Assembly (NCBI GenBank): GCA_001931905.2
Contig: MSJI02000848.1
Coordinates: 1 to 64,000, forward strand
Source: Cladosporium sp. IMV 00045
Lineage: Eukaryota; Ascomycota; Dothideomycetes; Cladosporiales; Cladosporiaceae
Length of the DNA: 64,000 nucleotides
Direction of reading: 5' to 3'
Positions within the stretch are counted from its first letter, which is position 1; each line of letters opens with the position of its first letter. Shown here piece by piece: positions 21,826 through 33,100 of the stretch. The notes below the pieces were generated by a model. That model worked only from the letters and a program-made list of their open reading frames with translations. It was not told the origin of the DNA and did no database searches. Made by a program: the position numbers and the translations under genes.

Positions 21826-23573
21826 CTTGTCTTTGACTTGGCCTGCTCAGGCCTTTTGGCGGTTTTCTTTCCAAATCGTCTGAAGTAGCTGTCTTCGTAT
21901 AACGGAAAGGTTCAATGGTGAGATATCTCCTTCGACTTCTCCAGTCCAGACTTGCTCGAGCTTGACTCAAGAACGGGTCGCAAGAAACAGCAGCAATGTC
22001 TTTCCAAAGAAATCTCAAAGAACAAATCACCACCAAAAGCCAATCAACGAAACCTCAGCACCAAACCCGAGAGGTGAAGGTGGAGCAGACAATTCAAGGT
22101 AAGATACCGGCGAGCGTTAAGTCTGCAAGTAGAGGGTACGACTCAATCTCCGTCGAGAAAACACAAGCAAGGTCAATCAAAGTAAAGTGAAGTCACGAAC
22201 CAAAAGCCAGTCCAAAGATCCCCCCACCTTCAATGGAGAGAAGTAGTGACGACGACGTAAACCATCCCAGTCGCACGTGGTTCCTCACCGCCCACCGAAA
22301 TGGCGCCCTCTCGAGCTCTCATTTCCTCTAACGATGAAGTATAAAGTCCATGACGTCTGGCGTCGCAGGCTACACACGGGTGGTAGTAGTGGATGCATGC
22401 ATAGATCTGGCGTAGCGTTGGTGATGTGAGAGGGAAAGGCGGGGCATTGGGGCGCTGGGCGATTGGGTGATGGAGACGATCGCACTTGCGCTGCGCTGGC
22501 GAGATCTGATCTGATCTGACGTCGAGTGTTTGCTTTGTTTGCTTGTTTATCACGCTTTGTCGGGGAGTTTTTGTTTGCTTATGCTGATGCGTTGGCTACA
22601 TGTATTCGATGGTTGCAGAGGGAGAGATTTACTGATGGGTGTCGTCGCTCGCATTCTTGCCACTACCAGGTGTTCCTTACGTTGTTTGAACGACGATAAG
22701 ATCATTCCAACGCTCTAAGAAAATATGAGCCCACGAGAACAGATCTTCTTTCGAGGACCTTCATCAGGAGAACACGACAATTCAGGTGTAGAGAGTACCC
22801 AAGTAAGAACAGACAGGCAATGCGAAGAGTGATTTCAATGAAGATAAAATAACCTTATAGTACACCCACCCCCCGAGGCTACAGACAACGACCAAAGGGA
22901 AAAAAGGGTTTTTGGTAAAACTCCTCTCGCAGTCCATTCCTGCCCATGACTTACCACCCACCTACCCGCTCAGCTACCTTACCTACTAGCATCCACCAAA
23001 TACCACCTACCACATTCGCCCTTTAAGCTACACTCGACCGACCGCATCCTTGCAGCATTAACATCGTATCGAAAATCGAAGCTTTGAGAAACCCGTGAGG
23101 CGAGCTCCGAGCCTTTTTTTGTTTTCAGAAGAAGTGGGAAAAAAAAGGGTAGTTGATTTAGAGGAGGAAGAGTAGAGCAGAGAGATGAAATGAGCTCAGA
23201 GCAAAAAGCAAAAGGGATATTGCGAAACCGCATGGGATAATAAAGTAAGAGAATAAGATGAAAAACAGCAAGACGACCGGGCGGGAAAACAAAGTCCAAA
23301 AAATAAAATCACTCGCGATCGTAGCAGCAGGTAAAAAAATCCAGAAGGGGGTTTTTGTCCGAACATAGCGCCTTGAGCGCCGCGCAACGCAGAGAGCAGC
23401 AGGCAGGTTGGAACCCTCGTGGAAGAAAAGGCCACCTCGTGCTCCGAAGAAAAAAAGATGTCCTTTATGTCGTCTCGTGTGCTTGGTAGGCAGCGCGGGA
23501 ATGCTCACTGCGGTTTAATGTCTTGGGATAATGCGTCAGCTTCTGCAGTAGGAGAGCCTACAAAGGGCGGCTC
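21826..23573. other. Transporter promoter and MCM1 3' region
   Basis: About 1.75 kb. The part next to 21,825 should be the transporter promoter and leader; the part next to 23,573 is the MCM1 3' UTR. Around 23,100-23,480 the plus strand is very A-rich (long runs of A and GA). Several short frames exist but none is recognisable. Confidence 0.4.
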
Positions 23574-24427
23574 CTAGCGCTGCTGTTGCATACCTTGCTG
23601 AGGCGGCATGGGATATGCGCCCTGTTGTGCGGCCTGCTGTTGCTGGAGGTAGGCCTGATATTGAAGAGCTTGCTGCTGGTCGGCAGTCATGGTGTAGGAT
23701 TGCTGAGGAGGGTTGCGCGGCATGCCCTGGGCCATTGGCTGAGCCATAGGCGGTGCGGCGTTGTGCTGCTCCTCGGGTGAGTCAACAGCCGACTCACCCT
23801 CGACGCCATTCGCATCGGCAGGTTCGGGTGCGTTTAAACAAGCCTTGTGAGAGTGTCAGTGGTGTTGACGATTCACGGGCTGTGTTAGTGTATACCTGAA
23901 TGAGGTTCTTTCCCTCGGGCTTGGTGACAAGCGGCTGAAGCTTGGGGGTGGTGAAGGTGTAGACGAGACCAGTCTCGGAGACGACGAGAAGGAGGACCTG
24001 AGTGCCGGTAAGGACGGACAGCTCGTATGCCTGCGCGATGAAGTTAGTATATGATTGTTCGCGACGCGATCAGAGGCCGGTTCAGCTGGACGCGTGATGA
24101 CGGGCGCGTCGGTTGGGTGGTTGCGGTCGCGGTCGTGGTCGCGCGCGGTGACGGCAGCATCATCAGGGCGCATTGTTGGCTCACCTTCTTCATGATACCA
24201 GCCTTGCGCTTGGAAAAGGTGATGTGACGGCGCGACTTGTCCTGGATGAACTTGATCTCGATCTTTCTGCGCTCGCGACCGGGCTTGTCGTCGTCGTCGT
24301 CATCGTCGTCGGGAGCGCTGGGACGAGGACGCTTGACACCTCTGTTCTCAAGCGCGCCATTGCCGTTCTCCAGGTCGTCGGCAGCGGTGGGAGAGTTGGT
24401 CTGGTCGTTGGTGGTGATCTCGGCCAT
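23574..24427 (-). CDS. MCM1: MADS-box transcription factor, MCM1/SRF type
   Basis: Exons 24427-24185, 24030-23896 and 23843-23574 give 215 residues; all joins keep phase. An acidic run of eight Asp residues (about 40-47) precedes the MADS box (about 51-106): RERRKIEIKFIQDKSRRHIT, FSKRKAGIMKK, then AYELSVLTGTQVLLLVVSE and TGLVYTFTTPKLQPLV across the first splice. This is the SRF/MCM1 class (type I), which binds CC(A/T)6GG-like P-boxes as a dimer and recruits partners in mating, cell cycle, arginine and developmental control. The C-terminal exon is Gln-rich (QQQALQYQAYLQQQQAAQQG), probably an activation domain. Length fits filamentous fungal McmA (about 215-225). Confidence 0.93.
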
Positions 24428-26000
24428 TGTGAGCTGGATGCACTGATGTAGTAAGGCGCGGAAGTGGGGAGATTGCCTCTTCGAGTTGGCGGGAGCAGCG
24501 AATCTAAAGAAAGGCAGTGCTCGGGAAACGCTTGGGCGTAATGCCAAGAGAATCACGGAACGAGCCGTTGGGGAAGGGTGAAAGTGGAGGCTAGGCCGGC
24601 GAGGCTAGGCCGGCGGACGTGACTGATTGATTGAACTGGTGGAGTAGCGTAGCGCGTTCAGCGGGCGGGCGGGCGCGTAGCTTAGCTTAGTCACCGAGTT
24701 GCGTGTGAATGATGGATGAGGAAGAGACGGTTGGTGCGAATGAGGCTTAGATGGGACCTGAATCGAGAGATGGCGTCAAGACGGTTCGGTTGCGCAATAA
24801 TGCAGGCCTGAACGTCGCGAAAGTGAGAGAAGGAACAGCGGTGGTGACCGTCAAGCAAATGTGTGTGGGAGTGGCAGTGGCTGCGACGGTGAGACAGCGC
24901 CTGCTACACCTGCGAGGCCCTTTCGGGAGGAAAGTGGTCAAGTGTGGCGGCGAGTCGGCGGACAGCGGCGTCGGAATGTGCGACGGGGCAGAGCAAGGCT
25001 TTGTTTCAGGGTTTCGCGGGTACCTAGGCAGGCCACAAGGCAGACAGAGGAGATGTACAGTATGTGATGACAAGCAAGCCGAGCGGAGTATGGTCAGACA
25101 ACAAAACAGGGTTGAGTGGTTTGATGAATGGAGTTTAGAGGGAGTCGGGGAGGATGGATGGGTGTGATGGAGGCACCCGTAACTTTCTATGGGCTGCGGG
25201 GTTTTGCCTGTCTGGACTTCAGCTCTACAATGCTGCTCGCTTGGAGTGCCTGAGGCCTGAAAACCTGCGCCTTGCACCTTCCATAGCTCGCATAGCATTC
25301 AACTCCCATGTCTGCCAAAGCCATTAATCGTATTACAACATCCACTAGGAAAGCCGAGGGGTCATTGATTAGCTCTCCCATCTGAGAGGCGGAGACTGAT
25401 TCGGTCACATCGTCTCTCAATAGTACAGATTGCAGATCAGATAGAGTGCCGTGAACACCAGGATGTGATGTGCGTATGAGTGGGAAATGACGAGAGGCAA
25501 CATCACTGCGAGATGTGAATGATGTTCCCGATAGATACAATTTCACATATCTAGGTACATATGAAACTCACGATACCCACCTTTATATGCATGAAGCGGC
25601 ATGAGATGGGTCGGGTTTCCATGAACGGAAGGAGCGGGAAGTGAAGTACCGCTTTGTCACGTGATTGCGGTTTTGAGTGATTGAGTGAGTGAATGATATT
25701 ATGATACCATACTCTAATGAGCGTGTAATCAACATGCTTCAAACATGAAGTCCTAATTCGAATGTGAGTGAATTGTACATTGCGACAAGCGAGATGAAAG
25801 ACCAGTTACAATACTTCTACCCGATCCTTTCGCCGTCAGATATATCATACCGTACACACAAAAAAAGAGTAAAAACAAAAACAGAAACGGAGATAAGCAA
25901 ACCCCAAAAGGAAAGACGAGAGCTTTTCTCGACACACAGAAAGAAGAGACAACAATTCCCACCACCCCAAACCCCCTCCTCAATCCAACTCAACACCACC
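24428..26000. other. MCM1 upstream region and 3' flank of the disordered-protein gene
   Basis: About 1.57 kb. MCM1 promoter sequence is expected in the left part. The right part (25,850-25,990) is A/C-rich on the plus strand and should be the 3' UTR of the gene ending at 26001. Open frames on both strands between 24,750 and 25,300 overlap and have no recognisable domain, so I did not call them. Confidence 0.4.
24587..24614. repeat. Perfect 14-bp tandem duplication
   Basis: GAGGCTAGGCCGGC occurs twice in direct succession about 160 bp upstream of the MCM1 start codon, so it lies in the leader or proximal promoter. GC-rich GGGCGGGCGGGCG and short AGCTTAGCTTAG runs follow within 80 bp. Confidence 0.85.
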
Positions 26001-29000
26001 CTATCCTTCCACCCCCCTCCCCCTCGAACTCATATACAAATCCAACCCCGCGCTCCCCCCACTCGAACTAGCCGCATGCCTTCCCTGCGCCGTACTCCTT
26101 CTCGCCACACGATTCTCCCACGCCATAGGCCCCCCGCCACTCTCCAGCGCATCTCCCAAACCCGCCGCGAAAGGGCCCGAAGTGTTCAACGCGCCATTGG
26201 TGCGCAGAACGGCCATGAGAGCCGCGTTGAGGAGCGCGTTTTGCTTTTCGAGAGCTTCGAGGCGCTCAAGGCGGGCGTCGATGCGGGCTGCTGCGGTGGC
26301 GCGGGCGGTGGGGGCGGTGCTGGAGGAGGAGGAGGGGGTGGTTGTTGTTGTTGTTGCTGTTGGGGCGGTGCGGAGGTCTTGGGTTGTGATGTGCGGGAGG
26401 GGTTTGGCGAGGGAGGTGGAGGGGTGGTGTTTGTTGTTGTGATGTCGGGGTTGGAGAGGGGCTGGGGAGAGGATTTCGCGGGGTGGGAAGGGGAGGTCTT
26501 TGCTTTTGGTGTCGGTTGGTGATGGGCGTTTGGAGGTGGGTGTGGTTCGTCTGATGACTTCGGAGCCGGAGGCGGGTGGTGTTGGTGGTAGTGCGCGGTT
26601 TGGTGGTGGGGACGGTAGAGGTGGCGTGTTGTCCTTTTTGCCTCTGGGTCTGTTGTTTTCTGGTGTATTGGGGCGGGATGTGGCGGAAATGCTACCACGG
26701 CTTCGTCGTTTCGCTCGAGGGATCGATGCCGAACGGGGTCGAGGGGCGTATTTGCTGCCTTCGCCACGGAGGATGAGTCTGGTGGGTTTTGGCGTCGATC
26801 TGGATTTTGGCAAGGGAACCTCTTCTGCAACGAGCATCACTGGACTGAGAGCCATGTTGGCTGAGTTTGGACTGCTGTTGGAAGGCGTTGGCGAATTGGG
26901 ACTGTACCCTGTTTTGCCCTCTTCAGAGGACTTCTCGTCCTGTGAAGGCACGGTGGAAACAGGACTGAGTGTATTTTCGGTGACTTTCTTCCAGCTTGCA
27001 TTGCTTGATGCCGACGACGACGCCCTCGTGGCCAACGGTGCAGGTTTGACATCTGGTATTTGAATGTGCGGTCGGGCTTTGCGAAGACGGCGAGCAGGCA
27101 GTGTTTGAGCATTGACAACAGCGTCAATGGTGCGTGAGAAGCCAGGCCTGTCGCGTATCTTAAGTCGCCTAGTGTGTTCCTCCCTTTCCTTCCGAGACAT
27201 CGGGTAAAGCGGATGCTTGACAGGTTTGCGTTCTCGTGACTTTGGTCTCTTGATGGGACCGGTGCATTCAGTGATCACAGTGGGGATGATGATTGGAGAA
27301 TCCACATCGCTGGCATGTTCACTGATACTCCTAATGCTAGGTGCAATTTTCGGTGTTGCTCTGCGAAGATCTCTTGACGATGAGATCAACCCTTCGATAC
27401 TCTTGGGGTCGCGGCCGATTCGGAGAGGACTCTTGGGTGGCGGCGGCCCTGGACTATCGGGAACACTTCGTTGCCCAATCGAGGCTGCCATGCTGGAGGT
27501 GCGATGCAATAGTACCGGATGACTACCCAGACGTCTTGGAGAAGGATGTTTGATCTCAATGTCCTTTCCAAGACGGGGTACTTTTACTGGGAATTCTTCC
27601 TGGGGTAGGGTAATGCGTGATACCGGCGCTCTGGAAGGAGAGCCTACTTTCTCAAGAAGGGTACAGCCGACATCCGTTGAACGTTTAGCGGGATGCTCGG
27701 TGAGATCAAGCTGGTAAGTCTCAGCAATTGACGTGGCAGACTCAGGTTGCGGCGATGGTGGATTTGATGCGATTGGTCGAATTGGTGACGACGATTGGCA
27801 CATGGGGCGAATGGCAGCCTCACTCTCTGCTCCCAGGGCTGCGGATGGCTGTCGAGTTGGAGGTGGGCTACTCTGTGGAAATCGTGCGCTGTGCCAGACG
27901 TCGAAACCGTTGCTGTAGTATGTATCATCTGTGAGTGAGACCGAGACGCGTGACTCAAGGATATGAGAGCTGGTGCCATTAGCAAAGTATGCAAGAGGTG
28001 ATTTATCACATGTGCTGACATACCTCGAAACGTGTGGCTCTTCGTTGACTATTTCATGCTCATCCACCTCTTGTGGCTTCAAAGCGAGATACTTTTTACC
28101 TGGGAGAGTCAGACACATGATACAATCGATTTTGGAATATGCATACCGGTCGAAGAAATCTTCTGCTCGATACTGGGTGGTAAAAGCAAGCCACCTTCGT
28201 CCTGGAACTTCATGTCATTCGCCTCCAAAGCATTGTTCAACCTTCGACACATTAGCATTCCTGAACCGAAATCAACAATAGAAGCTTCCACTACTCACTG
28301 CATATGTGCTTCCGCCACCGAAGCCGACGGCCTCCTCTGGCCCACCTTCAACCACTTGAGAACATTCTTCGAAGCAGAAACCGCACGCCTAGGGTGATCT
28401 TCGACTTTCCTCGGTCGCCTGCTGGGAGGATTTGGTCCGGTCGTTTTGAGAAAGAAAGCCAAATCGTGACTAGCGAATTCTTTTCGCAGCGACATATGGC
28501 TCGCCGGAGTCATGACTCTGTCGCTACTCCTCGCGTACGGAGGCTGATCCATGCGGGCGTAATGAAGGCTGTCCGGTCTCGATTCCTGCTCGCCAAAGGG
28601 ATTGTGGACATCGTCTGAGCACTCGACTTTGATAGAATCCTCTCTCAGAATCGTCGAACTCGCCCTTCGCATCTGCTCGCGCTGCTGAGCCGAAGGAGTC
28701 TGGCCCATGATGGCGTTGGTGTAGAGAGGCCCTGCACCGAGGGCGGCGATGCCCATGCCCATGTCGGAGGTGTCAGCTAAGGTGTCGGGCGGTCGGGAGA
28801 AGTTGACAGGCGCTGTTATCTCAAACTCCCGGGGGGTATGGTCGAGGAAAGCCGGGGCTGCAGCACGGCGATGTGGATGGGCGGAAAGCTGCATTGAGGA
28901 CGAAAATGGGCGAGGTGGTCGAGCTGATGCGGTGCCTTGGCTCGGAAAACGTGCGTAGCGATGATAGGTTCCAGCGGGAAGTAGACACGCCTTGTGCGGG

Positions 29001-29035
29001 TTGGAAGCGTCTTGTAACTTGGACGGATCGTACAC
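26001..29035 (-). CDS. Large disordered fungal protein of unknown function (5' end uncertain)
   Basis: Four exons can be joined in phase: 29035-28299, 28241-28147, 28099-28024 and 27969-26001, giving about 958 residues. Introns have GT-AG ends and GCTAAT-type branch sites. I do not recognise a function. The N-terminal part contains a conserved-looking block, HDLAFFLKTTGPNPPSRRPR, with ASKNVLKWLKVGQRR and, across the next exon, LNNALEANDMKFQDEGG. The rest is Pro/Ser/Arg-rich and mostly disordered. Near the C-terminus a short helix with a Leu heptad (ARLERLEALEKQNALLNAAL) could form a coiled coil. No ATG is available at 29035: the frame is open further up to a stop, so the true start is either in an unseen upstream exon or at the in-frame ATG at 28894. 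The third intron (27970-28023) is 54 nt without a stop, so retaining it would add 18 residues. Confidence 0.6.
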
Positions 29036-30171
29036 AGAGCATGGGCTGCTATGGCATGGTTACTTGGGAGCAAACGAAGATCTGGGAGCGAGTGGCGGTA
29101 GGCTGCAATGGAGGGAACGAGTGGCTTTGAGATCAGTAACAGAGTCCAGCGTGAGGATCTATGCATCGTGCAACGGACAGCATTGTAGTAAATAATAACA
29201 ACAGGCTCCCCACCTTGGAGAGAGTATTACACAAAGGCGCAAGGGCATGGAGGTGGAGCGGCAGCACTGAGAGAAAGCCTTGGACGACCCATTGTACGAC
29301 ACCTACGCGCAGCTATGTCGGGTCGGACGAGGCCAGGCTGACGGTGACGACGGGCGGCGGACGACATCGCCTCGAACACAGGAATTGACGGTGCTGTCTC
29401 TCGAAGGGTACACTGCACTGCTGGTGACTTTTTGTCTAAAACCGCTACCAGGTGGTCTGTTGCAGAGGGCCAGACGACTGGATATTGTTCGAGAAGCCAA
29501 AAAAGCTTGATTGGCAGACGATCGTCTTCGATGCTGAGCACACAGAGAGGGGCCGCAGAGCAAGGGGTTGCGCGGACATGCAAGAGGATGCATGTGAGGT
29601 GTGACAGAGGATAGCGTGGGCGCAGCCGAGGGATCGTGAAACCAAGACCCGCCCGAACCATCTCACGCCGAGCAGCATCTTCGGAGAATTTTGCTCGTCG
29701 CCATGGCCACGAGCCGGACAAGTGACAGGCGATCGAAATCGCCGGTCCTCACGTGGGTGAGGATGTCCAATGCATTGGAGAATACAAGGTACATGTCGAA
29801 GGCAAAGCATATATCAGACGCTGTCTCCGTTGGGAGCAAGTAACTGTCATGCGCGATGCTCTCCGATGCATCAAGGAAGGGTTACAATCACTGGGATCTT
29901 GCTGTCATGGCATCGCTGGGATGATACGTTACTTTCCTCAATGCGAGGGGCATATCGACCAGTCTGGTCTGATCTCGTAGTTGCGGCCGTTGCGCCGATC
30001 CGGTACTGTGGGAATATCACAGCATCTCACTGAATCTGCACGCTATCCTGCTATCTCGCTGGTGTATCTGTGTTCCTCCATCACGGGGCCCATGTTTTAC
30101 ATCAAGACACACGTTGCATTAACCTCCATTCGCCCCCCTTTACTTCAAGATCGGCCACCATTGTCTGTCTA
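29036..30171. other. Spacer between SEN1 3' end and the disordered-protein gene
   Basis: About 1.1 kb holding the SEN1 terminator and the promoter, and possibly a first exon, of the minus-strand gene that follows. A minus-strand frame from an ATG at 29166 overlaps the upstream end of that gene but in another phase, and no canonical intron joins them. Other frames here are not recognisable. Confidence 0.4.
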
Positions 30172-33100
30172 TCACCGTTTGCGCTCCAGGAAAGGGTTTG
30201 CTGCCGGCTTCTTCCTGCGAACAGGCGCCGGTGGTGGTACGGTGGGCGCCTTCTTTGTCTTCCCCTCCCCATTGACCCGGGTAGATGCCTTTTCCTTGTC
30301 AGAAAGGGGTGTTTCATCTCGAGACACTGTCCCATCAAGGCTTGCGGGTATGTTTGCTGAAGGCGCCGAGGCCTCCGCATCTGTCATGTCAACGTCCTCG
30401 CTGGGCTTCGACGAGCCCACGCGTGGCCGTGCGGCGCTTTCACTGCCGCTATCTGATGCAGGGCGCTTCTTGTTGTTAACCACACGGTCTTGGAAACGGT
30501 ACGTGACGCCTTCCATGCGAGTGCTCTCTGCCTCTGGTTTGACTGGTGGCTGTGGGGTTGTGCTCGGCTTTGGTCGCTCAGTGCCAGACACGGAAGACTG
30601 ACGTGACGGTTGCTCTGAGGGCGTTCGGCTGTTCTCGCCGATCTGCATCTGAGGTTTGTGCGAGTCAACATCCATCATCGATTTTGTGTTGAGCCCACTG
30701 GCTGGGAAAGCGCTGGATGGCTTCTGAAGCATTCCCATCACGTTGCCAGTGGTGTAGCTATCCCTTGCTTGAGCATCTTCGACCAGCATCTTCCAGTAGC
30801 GACCACGGACGAGCGAGTCCGAGTTACCCAGAACCCACAAGCTTGACTTGGCTCTGGTAAGACCGACGTTCATACGTCTAATATCCTGCAAGAAACCGAT
30901 ACCGCCTGCCGGTGATGCACGCACACAGGAGAAAATGATGATTTCACTTTCGCGACCTTGGTAGGCGTCCGTAGTGTTGAACTCGATAATATCTTCCACT
31001 TCGTTACCGAATCGTGAGGCAAAGCGTTCCTTAAGAGCTCTGAGCTGAGACTTGTAAGGTGTGATGATACCTACGCGGCCCGTAAAGTCGTATCCTGAGA
31101 AATCCGAGCGCAACCTGGTGTAGAGTGCCATGGCGACATCAATCTCCGCCAAGTTGATAAGTGAATGACCCTTGGGCGCAGCAGAGTGCTGACCCTTGAC
31201 ATCGAAGAATCGATAAGGAGCCAACAGCGCGCTCTTGTGCCATGGCTGTGCGCGCAAGCCAGCCATGCCGTCGCCATCCTTGAGTAGCCCATCGTAAAAT
31301 GTACGACTCGGGAAGAGACTGATGTCGGGGTGCATACGGTATTGGGTGTCTAGCAGATGGACTTCGTTGGCGAAGTTGTTCTGCATGCGAACGAACAAAC
31401 TCTGTTCGTACTGGAAGCGCGCGGCTTCTTTCGAGAACACCGTTGGCGGCAGCTGCTTAGGATCTCCGACCATGATGCACTTCACACAGCCGTACTTCAG
31501 AGGAATGAGGGACGACATCTCCACACACTGTGCGGCTTCGTCAATGATAACGGTCTCAAACTCGATGTTCAAGCTTTGGAACATATCGTGGCCACTACCG
31601 CTCAAGGTGGCGCAAATGACATGAGCGTTGTCGAGTACAGCTTGTTGTGCCTTCTTGCGGTTGAGCTCATTCTCACGGCCGGCCTGTCTTTCTTGATCCT
31701 TGGAGTTGTCGATGCGGATGCCGAGATCGTTCTTCTTGCGACGCACAGCCACAATGGCGCTGTCGAGCTCTGCACGCTCACCTCCCTTGACCTCACCAGC
31801 GTCACGTTTCGAGTACAAGTCCCTCAGCTCGGCTGACACCTTCTCATGCTCTTTGTAGAGCTCAGCATTCTTCTGGCGCTGTGTATTATCCTGCTCTGAG
31901 TTGCCAAGCTGCTTCGCGACAAGCTCGTCCATAGTGACGTCTTTGACTGTACTGTTGATAGCGTCGCTGCGGCCAATACGCACGACATTCAGCGGGTATT
32001 CTTTCCCGTTCTTGGTTTTGACGCCTGCCTTCAGTCGCATGACCAGTTCGTCAACTGCAGCATTACTGGGTGCACACACAAGAAGCTTCTTCGATGCGCC
32101 GCCAATGTCTCCATTGCGTTGTCCCGGCACTGCAATTCTCGTCGAGCCAACCGACGAACCCAACGTGTTTGATAGCAGTCCACCAACGATGGCAACGATG
32201 GTCTTGGTTTTACCGGAGCCGGGAGGACCTTGAATGAGCGAGAATCCTTCGTTGTCGAGCGCAGCATTGATGGCCTCCGACTGAGCGCGATTGACATTGT
32301 AGATGTCTTGAAGGTTCGCGATTTGCTTGTCGCTGTAGTTGATGCGAGGTGATGGCTTCGCTTTGACGATCTGGTTACAGAGATCGTAGTACTGCAGACC
32401 TTGCAGTGCACCGTATTCGCGCTCAAGCGGTGTAATTGACTGAATTTTGACACCATTCACAAATACGCCAGGGGTAAGTGTAGGTCCAATTGTACCGCCA
32501 GTGAGCTGGTATACGATCTCGTTATGCGCCTTTTGACGCTTGACGCGGTGGATGCGAGCTAGACAATGGGGCGCTTTGGGGTCGTCAGTTGGCTTCTTGG
32601 CCATCGACAGAAGAACAATGTCGCCTTCTTGAAGCTTCAATTCTCTGTTGTCGACATGGCTGACGGAGCTGCTGATTTCGATGAACTGATCGACATTGCT
32701 GCGACTGATCACTTTGATCTCGTAGGGTTTAGACGACTCTTCCTCACGCGACTTGACCATGCCTTGCCATGCTTCGAGAGTCAGCAGAGGCTGAAAGGTC
32801 TCTTGATAGGTCGTGGGGTCCAAGAAGGTGTTCGAGACCTGCCGAAATTGGTGTTCATTGGATCCAGGGGGATAGTCGCCTTCGTGGAAGAATTCCCATC
32901 TGAGCATCACCCTATGCAAGGGAGTAAGATCAGGGGCCAGACGCGCGCGCATGTCTTTCAAAGAACGCTGTGTTCTCTGGATGCGAGTTGGGCCCTTCTT
33001 CATCTCCGGCTTCAAGCCGACAGCACCGTTAGGATCGACATTCGGCAAACCACGGGAAGATACCTTCTTATCCTTGATCTTGCCGCCGAAGAGCTCATTG

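Noticed and set aside
26186..26830. 214-codon Pro-rich frame
   Set aside because: Out-of-frame reading of the last exon of the disordered-protein gene.
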